Shown: positions 47,837 to 56,891 of the stretch, in pieces
Layout: the number at the start of each line of letters is the position of its first letter
How positions within the stretch are numbered: the first letter of the stretch is position 1
Assembly (NCBI RefSeq): GCF_023208195.1
Contig: NZ_CP060034.1
Span: 1,116,001-1,180,000, forward strand
Length of the DNA: 64,000 nt
Reading direction: 5' to 3'
DNA from: Nocardioides sp. InS609-2
GTDB lineage: Bacteria > Actinomycetota > Actinomycetes > Propionibacteriales > Nocardioidaceae
Notes under the pieces: generated by a model
Told to the model about the DNA's origin: nothing
The model's database searches: none
Seen by the model: the letters and a program-made list of their open reading frames with translations, nothing else
Position numbers and translations under genes: made by a program

Positions 47837-49965
47837 GAGTCGCCGTCCTCGCGTCGCAGGGCCGGGGGCAGGATCGAGCCGTCGTCGCCGAAGGCCGGCA
47901 GCTGCTTGGGCGAGACGGTGCCGGGGATCGCTGCCTTGGCCGGCACGACGCTCTCGCCCTCGATGCCGTACAGGGCTTCGTAGATCGCCCGGATGCCGTC
48001 ACCGACACTGCCCGACCCGGTGCCCCCCTGGCTGATCATCATCACCACGACGTAGTCCTTGGTGTACGACGCGACCCAGCCGGTCGACTGCTTGCCGTAG
48101 ACCTCGGCCGAGCCGGTCTTGGCGCGCATCGTCACCTCGCCGAGGGGGAAGCCACCGAGCTTCCATGCCATCGTGCCCCGGCTGGCCACGCCCTGGAGGG
48201 CCGTATCGATGAAGTCCAGGGTCTTCTTGGGTACGTCGACCGTGGCAGTCTTCTTGGTCGGGATCCGGCGCAGCAGCTCACCGGACGGACTGACGATCGC
48301 CTTGCCGAGGCGGGGCTCCCACAGCGTGCCGCCGTTGGCGATCGCGCCGTAGGCCCGCGCGAGCTGCAGCGGCGTGACGATGGTGTCGCCCTGGCCGATG
48401 GCGAAGTTGACGGCGTCACCGGCCCGGTAGGCGTAGCCCTCGATGCAGAACTCGCGTGCGAACCTGTAGACGAATTCGCTCGTCTTCTCGTCCTGCGGCT
48501 TGCCGGCCAGGCCGCAGTAGTAGTCCTTCTGCGACTCGAAGTAGGAGCGCTTCCAGGCCCGGTCGGCGATCCGGCCGGGCGCCTCGCCCGGGATGTCGAT
48601 GCCGGTCTCGGAGCCGAAGCCGAACTCCTTGGCCTCCGCGACGAGCGGGTCCTTGGCGTTGACATCGGCGACGTCGGTGCCGAACCTCTGCCAGAAGTCG
48701 TAGCCCACGCGGTAGAAGAACGTGTTGCACGAGATCTCGAGTGCCTTCGCGAAGCCGATCGACCCGGCGGCGGCGGACTCGTAGTTCTTGAACGTGCGGT
48801 TGCCCACCTGGAAGCCCGACGAGCAGTCGAGGCGGGTGTCCTCGGTGTAGCCGTTGGTCAGGGCGCCGGCGGTCATGAACGGCTTCCACGTCGAGCCGGG
48901 CGCGAACTGGCCCTGGGTGGCTCGTGACAGCAGCGGGGTGCCGGCCTTGGTGGAGTAGAGCCGCTCGAGCTCCCTCTCGGAGATGCCGCCCGTCCACACG
49001 TCCGGGTCGTAGGTCGGCTGGCTGGCCATCGCGACGATGCGACCGGTACGTGCCTCCATGACGACGGCCGCCCCGGAGTCGGCTGCGTAGTGGCGACCGG
49101 TGACCGGGTCGACGGTGGCGCGCTGGGTGGCGATGCGCTCTGCGAGCTGCTTCTCGACCACGGCCTGCACCTTGGCGTCGATCGAGGTGACCAGGGTGTC
49201 GCCCGGCTCGCTCTCGATCGTGGAGTCGTCGCCCAGCACGCGGCCCATCGAGTCGACGGCGACCCGGCGGTAGCCCGGCATGCCGCGCAGCCACTCGTCG
49301 TACTCCTTCTCGACGCCGGCCCGGCCGACGGACGAGGCACCGTTGAGGGACTGGTCGTCGGCGTCGCGGGCCCGGTCGAACTCCGGCTCGGTGATCGGGC
49401 TGAGGTAGCCGACGACGTGCGCGAGGTTGACGCCGAACGGGCGCGGGTAGGCACGCACGTTCTGCTGCTCGGCGAGCACGCCGGGGTAGTCCTCGGGCTG
49501 CTCGAGCACGCGCAGCGCGACCTGCTGGTCGACGTCGGCGGCGACGGGCACGGGCTGGTAGGGCGAACCGTTCCAGCAGACACCGTCGACACTGCCGGCT
49601 GCGCCGCAGTCGGTCAGCCGGCTGCCGACCTCGTCCGCCTTCTGTCCGACGACCTCGCCGACGCGGGTGAGCAGCTGCTCGCGCTCCTCCGGGGCGAGCT
49701 TGCCGATCAGGGTCCGGTCGACCGAGATCACCCACGACATCCGGTTGGCGACGAGCGGGCGGCCCTGGTCGTCGACGATCAGGCCGCGCTGCGGCTGGAC
49801 GACGATGTCGCGCACGGACTGGTCGGCGGCCTTGGCCTGGTAGTCCTCACCACCGACGACCTGCAGGTAGTAGAGCCGGACGAAGAGCGTGGCGAAGAGC
49901 GAGAAGACGAGCGCCTGTACGACGAGCAACCGCAACCTGCTCTTCTGCGCACCGGACACGGCCAT
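47833..49965 (-). CDS. mrdA: penicillin-binding protein 2, elongation transpeptidase
   Basis: The 710-residue protein has an N-terminal cytoplasmic/TM anchor (LLVVQALVFSLFATLFVRLYYLQ), a dimerisation (pedestal) domain, and a penicillin-binding transpeptidase domain. Active-site motifs: Ser358 in GSTWKP (SxxK), SCN in EISCNTFF, and KTG in RAKTGSAEVYGKQSTGW. It acts with RodA in side-wall peptidoglycan synthesis. The ATG overlaps the mreD stop (TGATG). Confidence 0.95.
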   Translation of the reverse strand: MAVSGAQKSRLRLLVVQALVFSLFATLFVRLYYLQVVGGEDYQAKAADQSVRDIVVQPQRGLIVDDQGRPLVANRMSWVISVDRTLIGKLAPEEREQLLTRVGEVVGQKADEVGSRLTDCGAAGSVDGVCWNGSPYQPVPVAADVDQQVALRVLEQPEDYPGVLAEQQNVRAYPRPFGVNLAHVVGYLSPITEPEFDRARDADDQSLNGASSVGRAGVEKEYDEWLRGMPGYRRVAVDSMGRVLGDDSTIESEPGDTLVTSIDAKVQAVVEKQLAERIATQRATVDPVTGRHYAADSGAAVVMEARTGRIVAMASQPTYDPDVWTGGISERELERLYSTKAGTPLLSRATQGQFAPGSTWKPFMTAGALTNGYTEDTRLDCSSGFQVGNRTFKNYESAAAGSIGFAKALEISCNTFFYRVGYDFWQRFGTDVADVNAKDPLVAEAKEFGFGSETGIDIPGEAPGRIADRAWKRSYFESQKDYYCGLAGKPQDEKTSEFVYRFAREFCIEGYAYRAGDAVNFAIGQGDTIVTPLQLARAYGAIANGGTLWEPRLGKAIVSPSGELLRRIPTKKTATVDVPKKTLDFIDTALQGVASRGTMAWKLGGFPLGEVTMRAKTGSAEVYGKQSTGWVASYTKDYVVVMMISQGGTGSGSVGDGIRAIYEALYGIEGESVVPAKAAIPGTVSPKQLPAFGDDGSILPPALRREDGDS

Positions 49966-50477
49966 CAGGCGGTGGCTCCTTCGGGCGCGACGGCCTGGAA
50001 CATCCGCATCATCACGGGCAGCACGAACGGCGTGAGCAGCACGTCCCACACGAGCGCCACGAGGATGACCTGCAGCAGGTCGGGCACCGACATCACCGGG
50101 TCGCGCAGCAGCAACCCGGTGAGCGCGAAGATGGAGGTGCCGACGAACGACGAAGCCGCGACGGTGCCGACGATGGCCGTGGTCGAGGGGCGGTTGACGG
50201 TGCGCACCCGTGACGCGACGTACGCGACGACGACGAGAGCGAGCGCCCACCTGCCGGCAAGGTGGTCGGCGGGCGGAGCCAGGTCGAGGGCGACACCGCC
50301 GGCGAAGGCGAGCAGCATCGCGAACGACGCGCCTCGGGTCAGCGCGGCCGCGACCACCACGAGCAGCACGAGGTTGGGGACGACGCCGTGCCAGGCGAAG
50401 TGCGGGAACAGCGAGACCTGCAGCACGAGGGCCACCACGACGGCGGCAAGACCGGTCAGCACGCGGAGGAGCTTCAT
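49965..50477 (-). CDS. mreD: rod-shape-determining protein MreD
   Basis: The 170-residue membrane protein has five hydrophobic segments (for example LLRVLTGLAAVVVALVLQVSLF and VPDLLQVILVALVWDVLLTPFVLPV). It links MreC with the RodA-PBP2 complex. The start overlaps the mreC stop. Confidence 0.9.
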   Translation of the reverse strand: MKLLRVLTGLAAVVVALVLQVSLFPHFAWHGVVPNLVLLVVVAAALTRGASFAMLLAFAGGVALDLAPPADHLAGRWALALVVVAYVASRVRTVNRPSTTAIVGTVAASSFVGTSIFALTGLLLRDPVMSVPDLLQVILVALVWDVLLTPFVLPVMMRMFQAVAPEGATA

Positions 50478-51421
50478 CCGATGCTCCCGTCTGCCTCGAC
50501 GACGGCGCGGTCGCTGGAGGCGCCGACGGGTACGACGACGCCCACGACATCGAGCGAGCTGAAGTCGACGTAGGGGTCGATCACGGCGCGCTGCGAGGAG
50601 TCGCGCAGGCTGGTGTAGACGTCGGTGACCGTGCCGATGGGGACCCCGGAGATGTAGGGCCCGGCGCCGTCGCTGCCCCACGTCACGACCGTCTCGCCCT
50701 TCGCAGGCACGCTCTGCTCGTCGACGAGCTCGAGGTCGAGGTGTCCGTCGCGGCCCAAGGCACCGCGGCCGTGCAGGAAGCCGAGCTCCATGCTGTCGCC
50801 GAGGCGGCCACCGACCACCGACTCCGCGTCCAGGATCAGCAGCACGGTCGCGGTGGAGCGCGTCACGCGCAGCACCCGGCCGACGAGGCCGTCGTTGTTG
50901 ACGATGGTCATGTCGGGCCGCACCCCGGCGGCCGAGCCGGCGTCGATGGTGACGGTGTTGCTGAACGACTGGGAGGAGCCGTAGGCCACCACGCGCGCCG
51001 GCACCAGCGATCGGCCCAGGTCGTCGGCGGTGCGGGTCAGGCCCTCGAACTCGGCCAGCCGGTTGCGGTCGAAGCCGGACGTCGCGACCTGCTCGCGCAG
51101 CTCGGCGTTCTCTGCCTCGAGGTCACGGATGTCGGAACGCAGGGCGGTCTTGGAATGGAACCAGCTCGGCACCGCCGTGAACGGTCGTACGACGCCGCTC
51201 GTGAACGACTCGACCGGACCGAACGCCTCGCCGACCGCGCGCCGGGCGGACTCCACAGGTGAACCGTCGTCGACCTGGTGGTCGAGCGTCATCAGGGTGA
51301 CCGATGCCAGCACCAGCGCGATCAGCAGCGACCGCGGCGGCCGCGAGCGGTCGTCGAGCTGGTCGAGCCCGCGCCAGCGGCGTTCGCCGCGACTTCCCCT
51401 GTTGCCCCCGTAGCCGCGCAT
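50474..51421 (-). CDS. mreC: rod-shape-determining protein MreC
   Basis: The 315-residue protein has a short cytoplasmic Arg-rich N-terminus, one membrane helix (SLLIALVLASVTLMTL), a coiled coil (IRDLEAENAELREQVATSG) and a beta-rich periplasmic-type domain (RVVAYGSSQSFSNTVTIDAGSAAGV...). It activates PBP2. Coupled to mreB by TGATG and to mreD by ATGA. Confidence 0.94.
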   Translation of the reverse strand: MRGYGGNRGSRGERRWRGLDQLDDRSRPPRSLLIALVLASVTLMTLDHQVDDGSPVESARRAVGEAFGPVESFTSGVVRPFTAVPSWFHSKTALRSDIRDLEAENAELREQVATSGFDRNRLAEFEGLTRTADDLGRSLVPARVVAYGSSQSFSNTVTIDAGSAAGVRPDMTIVNNDGLVGRVLRVTRSTATVLLILDAESVVGGRLGDSMELGFLHGRGALGRDGHLDLELVDEQSVPAKGETVVTWGSDGAGPYISGVPIGTVTDVYTSLRDSSQRAVIDPYVDFSSLDVVGVVVPVGASSDRAVVEADGSIG

Positions 51422-52449
51422 CAGAACCTCCGTGGGTCCGAGACGAGCACCTGCTGGAGGGCCTCGAACTCCTCGACGCAGCGACCGGCGCCGAACGCGA
51501 CCGACGACAGCGGCTCCTCGGCGACGTGCACCGGCATGCCGGTCTCGTGCCGGAGCCGCTCGTCGAGCCCGCGGAGCAGGGCGCCCCCACCGGTGAGCAC
51601 GATGCCGCGGTCCATGATGTCGCCGGCCAGCTCGGGCGGGGTCTGGTCGAGGGTGGCGCGGACGGCGTCGACGATGCTGTGCAGCGGCTCCTCGATGGCC
51701 TGCCGCAGCTCGGCACTCGAGACGACGACGGTGCGCGGGAGGCCGGAGACCATGTCGCGGCCGCGGATCTCGGCCTCGGGCTCGGTCGGCAGCGGGAAGG
51801 CCGAGCCGAGGGTCATCTTCATCTCCTCGGCGGTGCGCTCCCCCAGCATCAGGGAGTACTCCTTCTTCATCCACGCGATGATCGCCTGGTCGATGTCGTC
51901 GCCGGCTGTGCGGATCGACATGCTCGTGACGATGCCGCCCAGGGAGATCACGGCGACCTCGGTGGTGCCGCCGCCGACGTCGACCACCATGTTGCCGGTG
52001 GCCTCGTGGACGGGCAGCCCGGCACCGATGGCCGCGGCCATCGGCTCCTCGACGATGTAGACCCTGCGGGCGCCGGCCTGGTAGCCAGCCTCCTTCACCG
52101 CGCGCTGCTCGACGGCGGTGATGCCGCTGGGCACGCAGATGACCATCCGGGGCTTGGCGAAGTAGCGGCGCCGGTGCACCTGCTGGATGAAGTAGCGCAG
52201 CATCTGCTCTGTCGCGTCGAAGTCGGCGATGACGCCGTCCTTGAGCGGGCGGATGGCGGTGATGTTGTCGGGGGTACGGCCGATCATCCGCTTGGCTTCG
52301 TGGCCGACAGCGAGCACCTCACCGGTGCTCTCGTTGATCGCGACGACGCTCGGCTCGTCGAGCACGATGCCCTTGCCCCGGACGTAGACGAGCGTGTTGG
52401 CGGTGCCGAGGTCCACGGCCATGTCGCGGCCGATGAAGCTGTTCGCCAT
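51421..52449 (-). CDS. mreB: cell-shape actin homologue MreB
   Basis: The 342-residue actin-fold ATPase has the phosphate-1 loop AVDLGTANTLVYV near the N-terminus, VVDVGGGTTEVAV (phosphate 2) and the adenosine motif IVLTGGGALLRGL. It forms membrane filaments that guide lateral wall synthesis. I chose the ATG at 52449 because MANSFIGRDMAVDLGTAN is the classical start. It is the first gene of the mreBCD-PBP2-rodA operon. A -10-like TACGCT lies about 95 bases upstream on the minus strand. Confidence 0.97.
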   Translation of the reverse strand: MANSFIGRDMAVDLGTANTLVYVRGKGIVLDEPSVVAINESTGEVLAVGHEAKRMIGRTPDNITAIRPLKDGVIADFDATEQMLRYFIQQVHRRRYFAKPRMVICVPSGITAVEQRAVKEAGYQAGARRVYIVEEPMAAAIGAGLPVHEATGNMVVDVGGGTTEVAVISLGGIVTSMSIRTAGDDIDQAIIAWMKKEYSLMLGERTAEEMKMTLGSAFPLPTEPEAEIRGRDMVSGLPRTVVVSSAELRQAIEEPLHSIVDAVRATLDQTPPELAGDIMDRGIVLTGGGALLRGLDERLRHETGMPVHVAEEPLSSVAFGAGRCVEEFEALQQVLVSDPRRF

Positions 52450-52771
52450 GTGCTGCTGCCTCGCTGGTCGGGCCCTGGTGGGCGGAGCCACTCGGGATCA
52501 GAGGGGAAGATGGGTCGCATGAGGTTTGCTCGACCCGCGCTCAGCGTAGGTAGCGAACCCCCCCGTTCAGGGGAGACACGCCCCAGCATCGAGGGCGAAG
52601 GCGTGTCTCTCGACTCTCGGCCGTCGCGAGCGTCGTCCTGCGGAGTGCATCGCACGGCGGAGGAGGGAGGCGATGCGCCAGCATCGACGACTGACGACAA
52701 CGCAGCGAGGTGCCCGCAGGGCGTCGCGCAGCGGGCCACGGAGTCGAGTGACACGCCGTATCGTTGCCCTC
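52450..52771. other. divergent intergenic region between mreB and the DUF937 gene
   Basis: These 322 bases contain no gene. An inverted repeat with 10-bp arms (GAGACACGCC at 52573-52582 and GGCGTGTCTC at 52600-52609) lies in the middle. A TACGCT -10-like hexamer for mreB is at 52543-52548 (minus). The hairpin could be a divergent-promoter operator or a small terminator. Confidence 0.4.
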
Positions 52772-53326
52772 ATGTCGGCCGTTGACGAGATCCTCCAGAC
52801 CCTTCCGATCGACCAACTGGCCAACCAGCTGGGCGAGGACCCCGACGATGTCGAGCAGGCAGCGCTGGCCGCACTGCCCGCACTGCTCGGCGGTCTGCAC
52901 GCCAACGCGCAGGATCCTGCGGGTGAGGCGTCCCTGGCCGAGGCGCTGGGCCAGCATGGCGACGACCCGGCCGCGACCGGGGTCGTCGACGTCGAGCAGA
53001 TCGACCAGCGCGACGGGTCCCGCATCGCCAGCCACATCTTCGGGGCGCAGGAGGACGAGGTCGTCCAGCAGCTCGGCGGCGTCGGCAGCGCGTCGAGCGG
53101 CCTGGTCAAGAAGCTGATCCCGATCCTGGCTCCGCTCGTGCTGGCCTACCTGGCCAAGCAGGTGCGCGGCAAGGGCGACGCGGCCACCGGTGGCGGCGTA
53201 CTCGGTTCGATCCTCAGCCAGGTGCTGAGTGGTGCGGCGCAGGGCAGCGCGCCCCGCGGCTCCCAGGGTGCCGGTTCGATCATCGGCGACATCCTCGGCG
53301 GCCTGCTCGGTGGCGGCCGCCGCTAG
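52772..53326 (+). CDS. DUF937-family protein
   Basis: The 184-residue protein starts at the ATG at 52772 (SAVDEILQTLPIDQLANQLGEDPDDVEQA) and follows the DUF937 pattern: helical repeats ending in a Gly-rich tail (GAGSIIGDILGGLLGGG). Its function is unknown in general. The residues GGVGSASSGLVKKLIPILAPLVLAYL could form a membrane-seeking helix. The stop overlaps the stop of the next gene on the other strand (CTAG). Confidence 0.85.
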   Translation: MSAVDEILQTLPIDQLANQLGEDPDDVEQAALAALPALLGGLHANAQDPAGEASLAEALGQHGDDPAATGVVDVEQIDQRDGSRIASHIFGAQEDEVVQQLGGVGSASSGLVKKLIPILAPLVLAYLAKQVRGKGDAATGGGVLGSILSQVLSGAAQGSAPRGSQGAGSIIGDILGGLLGGGRR

Positions 53327-54318
53327 AGACCGCAGGTGGCCGGTCCGCTGCCCTCGATCACGCTGCGCTCGAAGGCCAGGAGCGCGGGCACGAACGCACC
53401 GTCGTCGGAGCGGTACGGCGTCGCGCTCGCCTCGCTGACCGTCCACACGAGGTCATCGGTGACCACGAGGTCCTCCGCGCCGGGCACGAAGTCGCGCACC
53501 TCGCCGTCTGGCAGCTTCACGAGCCCGCAGGTGATCCGGCTCGACACGCGCCAGGCGCCGTCAGCCGTCACGTCGAGGCCTTGCAGCCGGGCCGGCACCC
53601 GACCCCGCGACGCGACACGAGCGGGGTCGACCACCGTCACTCCCGGGCGCACGAGGTCGGCGATGTCGAAGGTCGCGATCCGGCCACGCCCGCCCACGCG
53701 GTAGCTCGCCAGGCCGAGCTGCCCACCGTGGGCGCCGAGCGTCGAGCCCTTGATGCCCTCGCCCAGGCGCCACACGCGCTTCACGAGGTCGGCGGTGTCG
53801 AGGGCATCGGGGTCGAGCAGCCACAGGCGTTCCGCCTCGGCGACCCACAACCCGTCCCGGGTCAGCGCGGTGCCACCTCCGTGGCGGCAGTAGGTCGGCC
53901 GGTCGCCGTACACCTTCGCCTCCCACCGGGGCACGAACGTGACGGTGCGGCCGGTCGCGAGGTCGACCTCGACGAGCTGGCAGGCCCGCTCGGAGATCTT
54001 CGGCACCCGCACGTAGCCGCTCACGAACGCGCGGTCGCCGCGGATGTTGAGCCCCTGCGGGACGAAGTCGCGCTCCAGCTCCGCGATCCAGTACGCCGAG
54101 CAGGCGGCGTTCCTGAGCCGGTACGCGCGCAGCCGGGTGGCCTCGGACGGCCGGGGGCCCTGCACGTCGTCGAGCGCGACGGGGGCGCACCGGCGCGAGG
54201 CGACCGGATCCACCACTTCGCCGTCGTCTGGCCGCGACCACGTCACGGCGACGACCGCCCCCAGCGTCAGCGCGAGGGCGGTGAGGACACGCAGGCTCAG
54301 CCGAGACCGGGGAACCAC
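53323..54318 (-). CDS. secreted/anchored beta-propeller-like hypothetical protein
   Basis: The 331-residue protein has an N-terminal hydrophobic segment (VLTALALTLGAVVAV) and a mature part of repeated strand-type blocks, for example GGQLGLASYRVGGRGRIATFDIAD and GLDVTADGAWRVSSRITCG, resembling a six- to seven-bladed propeller. Conserved Cys pairs (RRCAPVA, NAACSAY, PTYCRHG, ITCGL, PATCGL) suggest disulfides. Function unknown. The GTG start at 54318 lies inside the last 22 bases of ndk. Confidence 0.65.
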   Translation of the reverse strand: MVPRSRLSLRVLTALALTLGAVVAVTWSRPDDGEVVDPVASRRCAPVALDDVQGPRPSEATRLRAYRLRNAACSAYWIAELERDFVPQGLNIRGDRAFVSGYVRVPKISERACQLVEVDLATGRTVTFVPRWEAKVYGDRPTYCRHGGGTALTRDGLWVAEAERLWLLDPDALDTADLVKRVWRLGEGIKGSTLGAHGGQLGLASYRVGGRGRIATFDIADLVRPGVTVVDPARVASRGRVPARLQGLDVTADGAWRVSSRITCGLVKLPDGEVRDFVPGAEDLVVTDDLVWTVSEASATPYRSDDGAFVPALLAFERSVIEGSGPATCGL

Positions 54319-54707
54319 AGGGCGATCTCGCGTTCGGCCGACTCCGGGCCGTCCGAGCCGTGCACGAGGTTCTCTCGGTTGGAGAGGCTCAGGTCGCCGC
54401 GGATCGTGCCGGGTGCGGCCTTGCGGCCGTCGGTGGCGCCGTTGAGCGCGCGCACGACCCCGATCGCCTCGTCGCCCTCGAGCACCAGCGCGACGAGCGG
54501 TCCGCTCGTGACGAAGGCGCGCAGCGGCGGGTAGAAGTCGCGTTCGACGTGCTCGGCGTAGTGCTTGTCGGCCTGGGCTGCGTCGATCGTGCGGTGCTCC
54601 ATGGCCACGATCGTCAGGCCCTTGGCCTCGAAGCGGCCGAGGACATTGCCCACGAGCCCGCGCTTCACGGAGTCGGGCTTGAGCAGGACGAGCGTGCGCT
54701 GAGTCAT
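54297..54707 (-). CDS. ndk: nucleoside-diphosphate kinase
   Basis: The 136-residue enzyme equilibrates nucleoside triphosphates. It has the start TLVLLKPDSVKRGL, the phospho-accepting His in ENLVHGSDGPESAEREI, and the Kpn-loop-like segment KHYAEHVERDFYPPLRAFV. It sits downstream of folC and DUF4233, the common actinobacterial order. Confidence 0.97.
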   Translation of the reverse strand: MTQRTLVLLKPDSVKRGLVGNVLGRFEAKGLTIVAMEHRTIDAAQADKHYAEHVERDFYPPLRAFVTSGPLVALVLEGDEAIGVVRALNGATDGRKAAPGTIRGDLSLSNRENLVHGSDGPESAEREIALWFPGLG

Positions 54708-54730
54708 GCGGCGGAGCCTAGCGCGAGCCG

Positions 54731-55123
54731 TCAGCCGTGCTGCTCGCGCTCCGCGAAGGCGGTGTAGGCCGCGGCTCGCTCGCGCTCGATCTTGCGGCCG
54801 AGGAAGTCGGCAGTGCCCCAGAGCAGCGCGAAGACGGCACCGAGGAAGAACATCATCGGCACCCAGAAGCCGAGCGCGACGGCACCGACCTGGATCACCC
54901 AGCCGAGGGCGTAGGCCCACTCGGCGCGCAACATGCCGGCCAGCAGCAGGCACGCGACCGCAAGACCCAGCCCGAGCGAGAGCGCCAGGGCCACGGACGC
55001 GTCGGCGATCGAGATCAGCACCGGCGTCGTCAGCCCGAGCGTGATCGCCTCGAGGCAGAGCACCGCGGCGCACATCCCTCGCCGTGGCGACCGCTCGGTG
55101 TTCTGGGGAGCGGGCGCGCTCAC
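54731..55123 (-). CDS. DUF4233-family membrane protein
   Basis: The 130-residue protein has three to four hydrophobic segments (CAAVLCLEAITLGLTTPVLI, ALALSLGLGLAVACLLLAG, WVIQVGAVALGFWVPMMFF). It matches the DUF4233 family that is encoded between folC and ndk in actinobacteria; no function is known. The GTG start overlaps the folC stop (GTGA). Confidence 0.85.
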   Translation of the reverse strand: MSAPAPQNTERSPRRGMCAAVLCLEAITLGLTTPVLISIADASVALALSLGLGLAVACLLLAGMLRAEWAYALGWVIQVGAVALGFWVPMMFFLGAVFALLWGTADFLGRKIERERAAAYTAFAEREQHG

Positions 55124-56493
55124 AGCTCTCGCCCCCGGGTCGTACGACGCAGCATCGCGCGCGCCTCGCCGACCGTGACCACGGAGCCGGTGACCAGCAC
55201 CGCGCCGGCGCCGAACGCGTCACCGAAGGCCTCGCCCGCCTCGGCGAGCGCCGCGGCCTGGTCGATGGCGTCGGACAGCGAAGGCACGACGGTCACCCGG
55301 TCCTCGCCGAACACCTCGCGCGCGACCCGGCCGAGCTCGGCAGCGGGCATCGTGCGGACATTCGAGTTCTGAGTGCAGATGAGGTGCGAGATGTGCGGCT
55401 CGAACGCACCCAGCAGGCCCTCGTAGTCCTTGTCGGCCATCACGCCGATGACGCCGATGAGCGGGTCGAAGGAGAAGGAGTCCTCGAGTGCGGCGGCCGT
55501 CGCCTCGGCACCGTGCGGGTTGTGGGCCGCATCGAGCACGATCGTGGGGCTGCGGCGGATCACTTCCAGGCGGCCGGGCGAGGTGACCTCGCCGAAGGCG
55601 GCACGCACGATGTCGTCGTCGAGGACGGCGTCGCCGGCGAAGGCTTCGACTGCTGCCAGCGCGATCGCAGCATTCTGCGCCTGGTGGGCGCCGTGCAGCG
55701 GCAGGAAGACCTCGTCGTACGTCGCGCGGAGGCCTTGCAGCGAGACGACCTGACCGCCGACGGCCGGCACCCGGGAGGTGACGCCGAACTCTGCTCCCTC
55801 GCGGGCGATCGTGGCGCCGACCTCGAGCGCCCGGCGGACGAGGACCTCGGCCACCTCGGGCGTCTGCTGGGCCGAGACGACGACCGAGCCGGGCTTGATG
55901 ATGCCGGCCTTCTCGACGGCGATCACGGCCGGAGTCTCGCCGAGGTACTTGGCGTGGTCGACAGAGATGGGCAGCACCACCGCGACATCGGCGTCGGCGA
56001 CGTTGGTGGCGTCCCAGCTGCCGCCCATGCCCACCTCGACGACCGCGACGTCGACGGGTGCGTCGGCGAAGGCGGCGTAGGCCATGCCGACGACGGCCTC
56101 GAAGAACGACAGGGGATGGGTCTGGTCGGCGTCGACGAGGTGGGTGAACGGCGCGACGTCGTTGAACGCGCGAACGAACGCCTCATCGCTGAGGGGCTCA
56201 CCGTCGATGCTGATGCGTTCGGACATCTTCTCCAGGTGCGGGCTGGTGAAGCGGCCGGTGCGCAGGTCGAGAGCGCGCAGCAGCGTGTCGATCATCCGCG
56301 AGGTGGAGGTCTTGCCGTTGGTGCCGGTCAGGTGGATGACCCGGAACGAGCGCTGGGGGTCGCCGAGCAGCTCGGTGAACGCCTCGATCCTGTCGAGCGA
56401 GGGCTCGAGCTTGGACTCGGGCCAGCGCGACAGCAGGGCGTCCTCGACCTCGGCGTAGGACTCGGACAGGCGGGGTACGGGGGTCTCACTCAT
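55120..56493 (-). CDS. folC: folylpolyglutamate/dihydrofolate synthase FolC
   Basis: The 457-residue ligase adds glutamates to folates. It has the P-loop HLTGTNGKTSTSRM, the TSPH motif in RFTSPHLEKMSERI, and a C-terminal ligase domain (LDAAHNPHGAEATAAAL). The nucleotide site and length are normal. Its 3' end overlaps DUF4233. Confidence 0.95.
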   Translation of the reverse strand: MSETPVPRLSESYAEVEDALLSRWPESKLEPSLDRIEAFTELLGDPQRSFRVIHLTGTNGKTSTSRMIDTLLRALDLRTGRFTSPHLEKMSERISIDGEPLSDEAFVRAFNDVAPFTHLVDADQTHPLSFFEAVVGMAYAAFADAPVDVAVVEVGMGGSWDATNVADADVAVVLPISVDHAKYLGETPAVIAVEKAGIIKPGSVVVSAQQTPEVAEVLVRRALEVGATIAREGAEFGVTSRVPAVGGQVVSLQGLRATYDEVFLPLHGAHQAQNAAIALAAVEAFAGDAVLDDDIVRAAFGEVTSPGRLEVIRRSPTIVLDAAHNPHGAEATAAALEDSFSFDPLIGVIGVMADKDYEGLLGAFEPHISHLICTQNSNVRTMPAAELGRVAREVFGEDRVTVVPSLSDAIDQAAALAEAGEAFGDAFGAGAVLVTGSVVTVGEARAMLRRTTRGREL

Positions 56494-56505
56494 GTTGGGT
56501 CGAGT

Positions 56506-56874
56506 CTAGGCGTCGTCGGCCTGCGCCTTGAACTCGCGGAAGGCCGCCAGGGCGCGCGGGCCGTAGACCGTGCCGGGACCGCCGTTCATCATGATCGCGA
56601 CGCCGATCGCCTCGGCCACCTCGCCGTCGGTCGCCCCGGCCTTGGCAGCGCTCCGCGCGTGCGACGCCATGCAGCCGTCGCACTGCTTGCTGACGGAGAT
56701 CGCGAGCGCCATCAGCTCCTTGGTCTTCACGTCGAGCGCGCCGTCTGCCATCGCGGCGCCCGACATCGCGACGTACCCCGCGTAGACGTCGGGGATCAGC
56801 CGGCGCAGGTCACGCGAAGGGATCTTCAGGCCGTCGAGCACGTCGGGTCCGTGGGAGTGGTCGTGCTCGGTCAT
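56506..56874 (-). CDS. carboxymuconolactone decarboxylase/AhpD-like protein
   Basis: The 122-residue protein has the CxxC...H signature KQCDGCMASHARSAAKAG that defines AhpD-type alkylhydroperoxidase activity, in the helical CMD fold. It is 12 bases upstream of folC on the same strand and may share its transcript. It could protect against peroxide; the redox partner is unknown. Confidence 0.88.
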   Translation of the reverse strand: MTEHDHSHGPDVLDGLKIPSRDLRRLIPDVYAGYVAMSGAAMADGALDVKTKELMALAISVSKQCDGCMASHARSAAKAGATDGEVAEAIGVAIMMNGGPGTVYGPRALAAFREFKAQADDA

Positions 56875-56891
56875 GCAGGCGCCTCCGGCCG

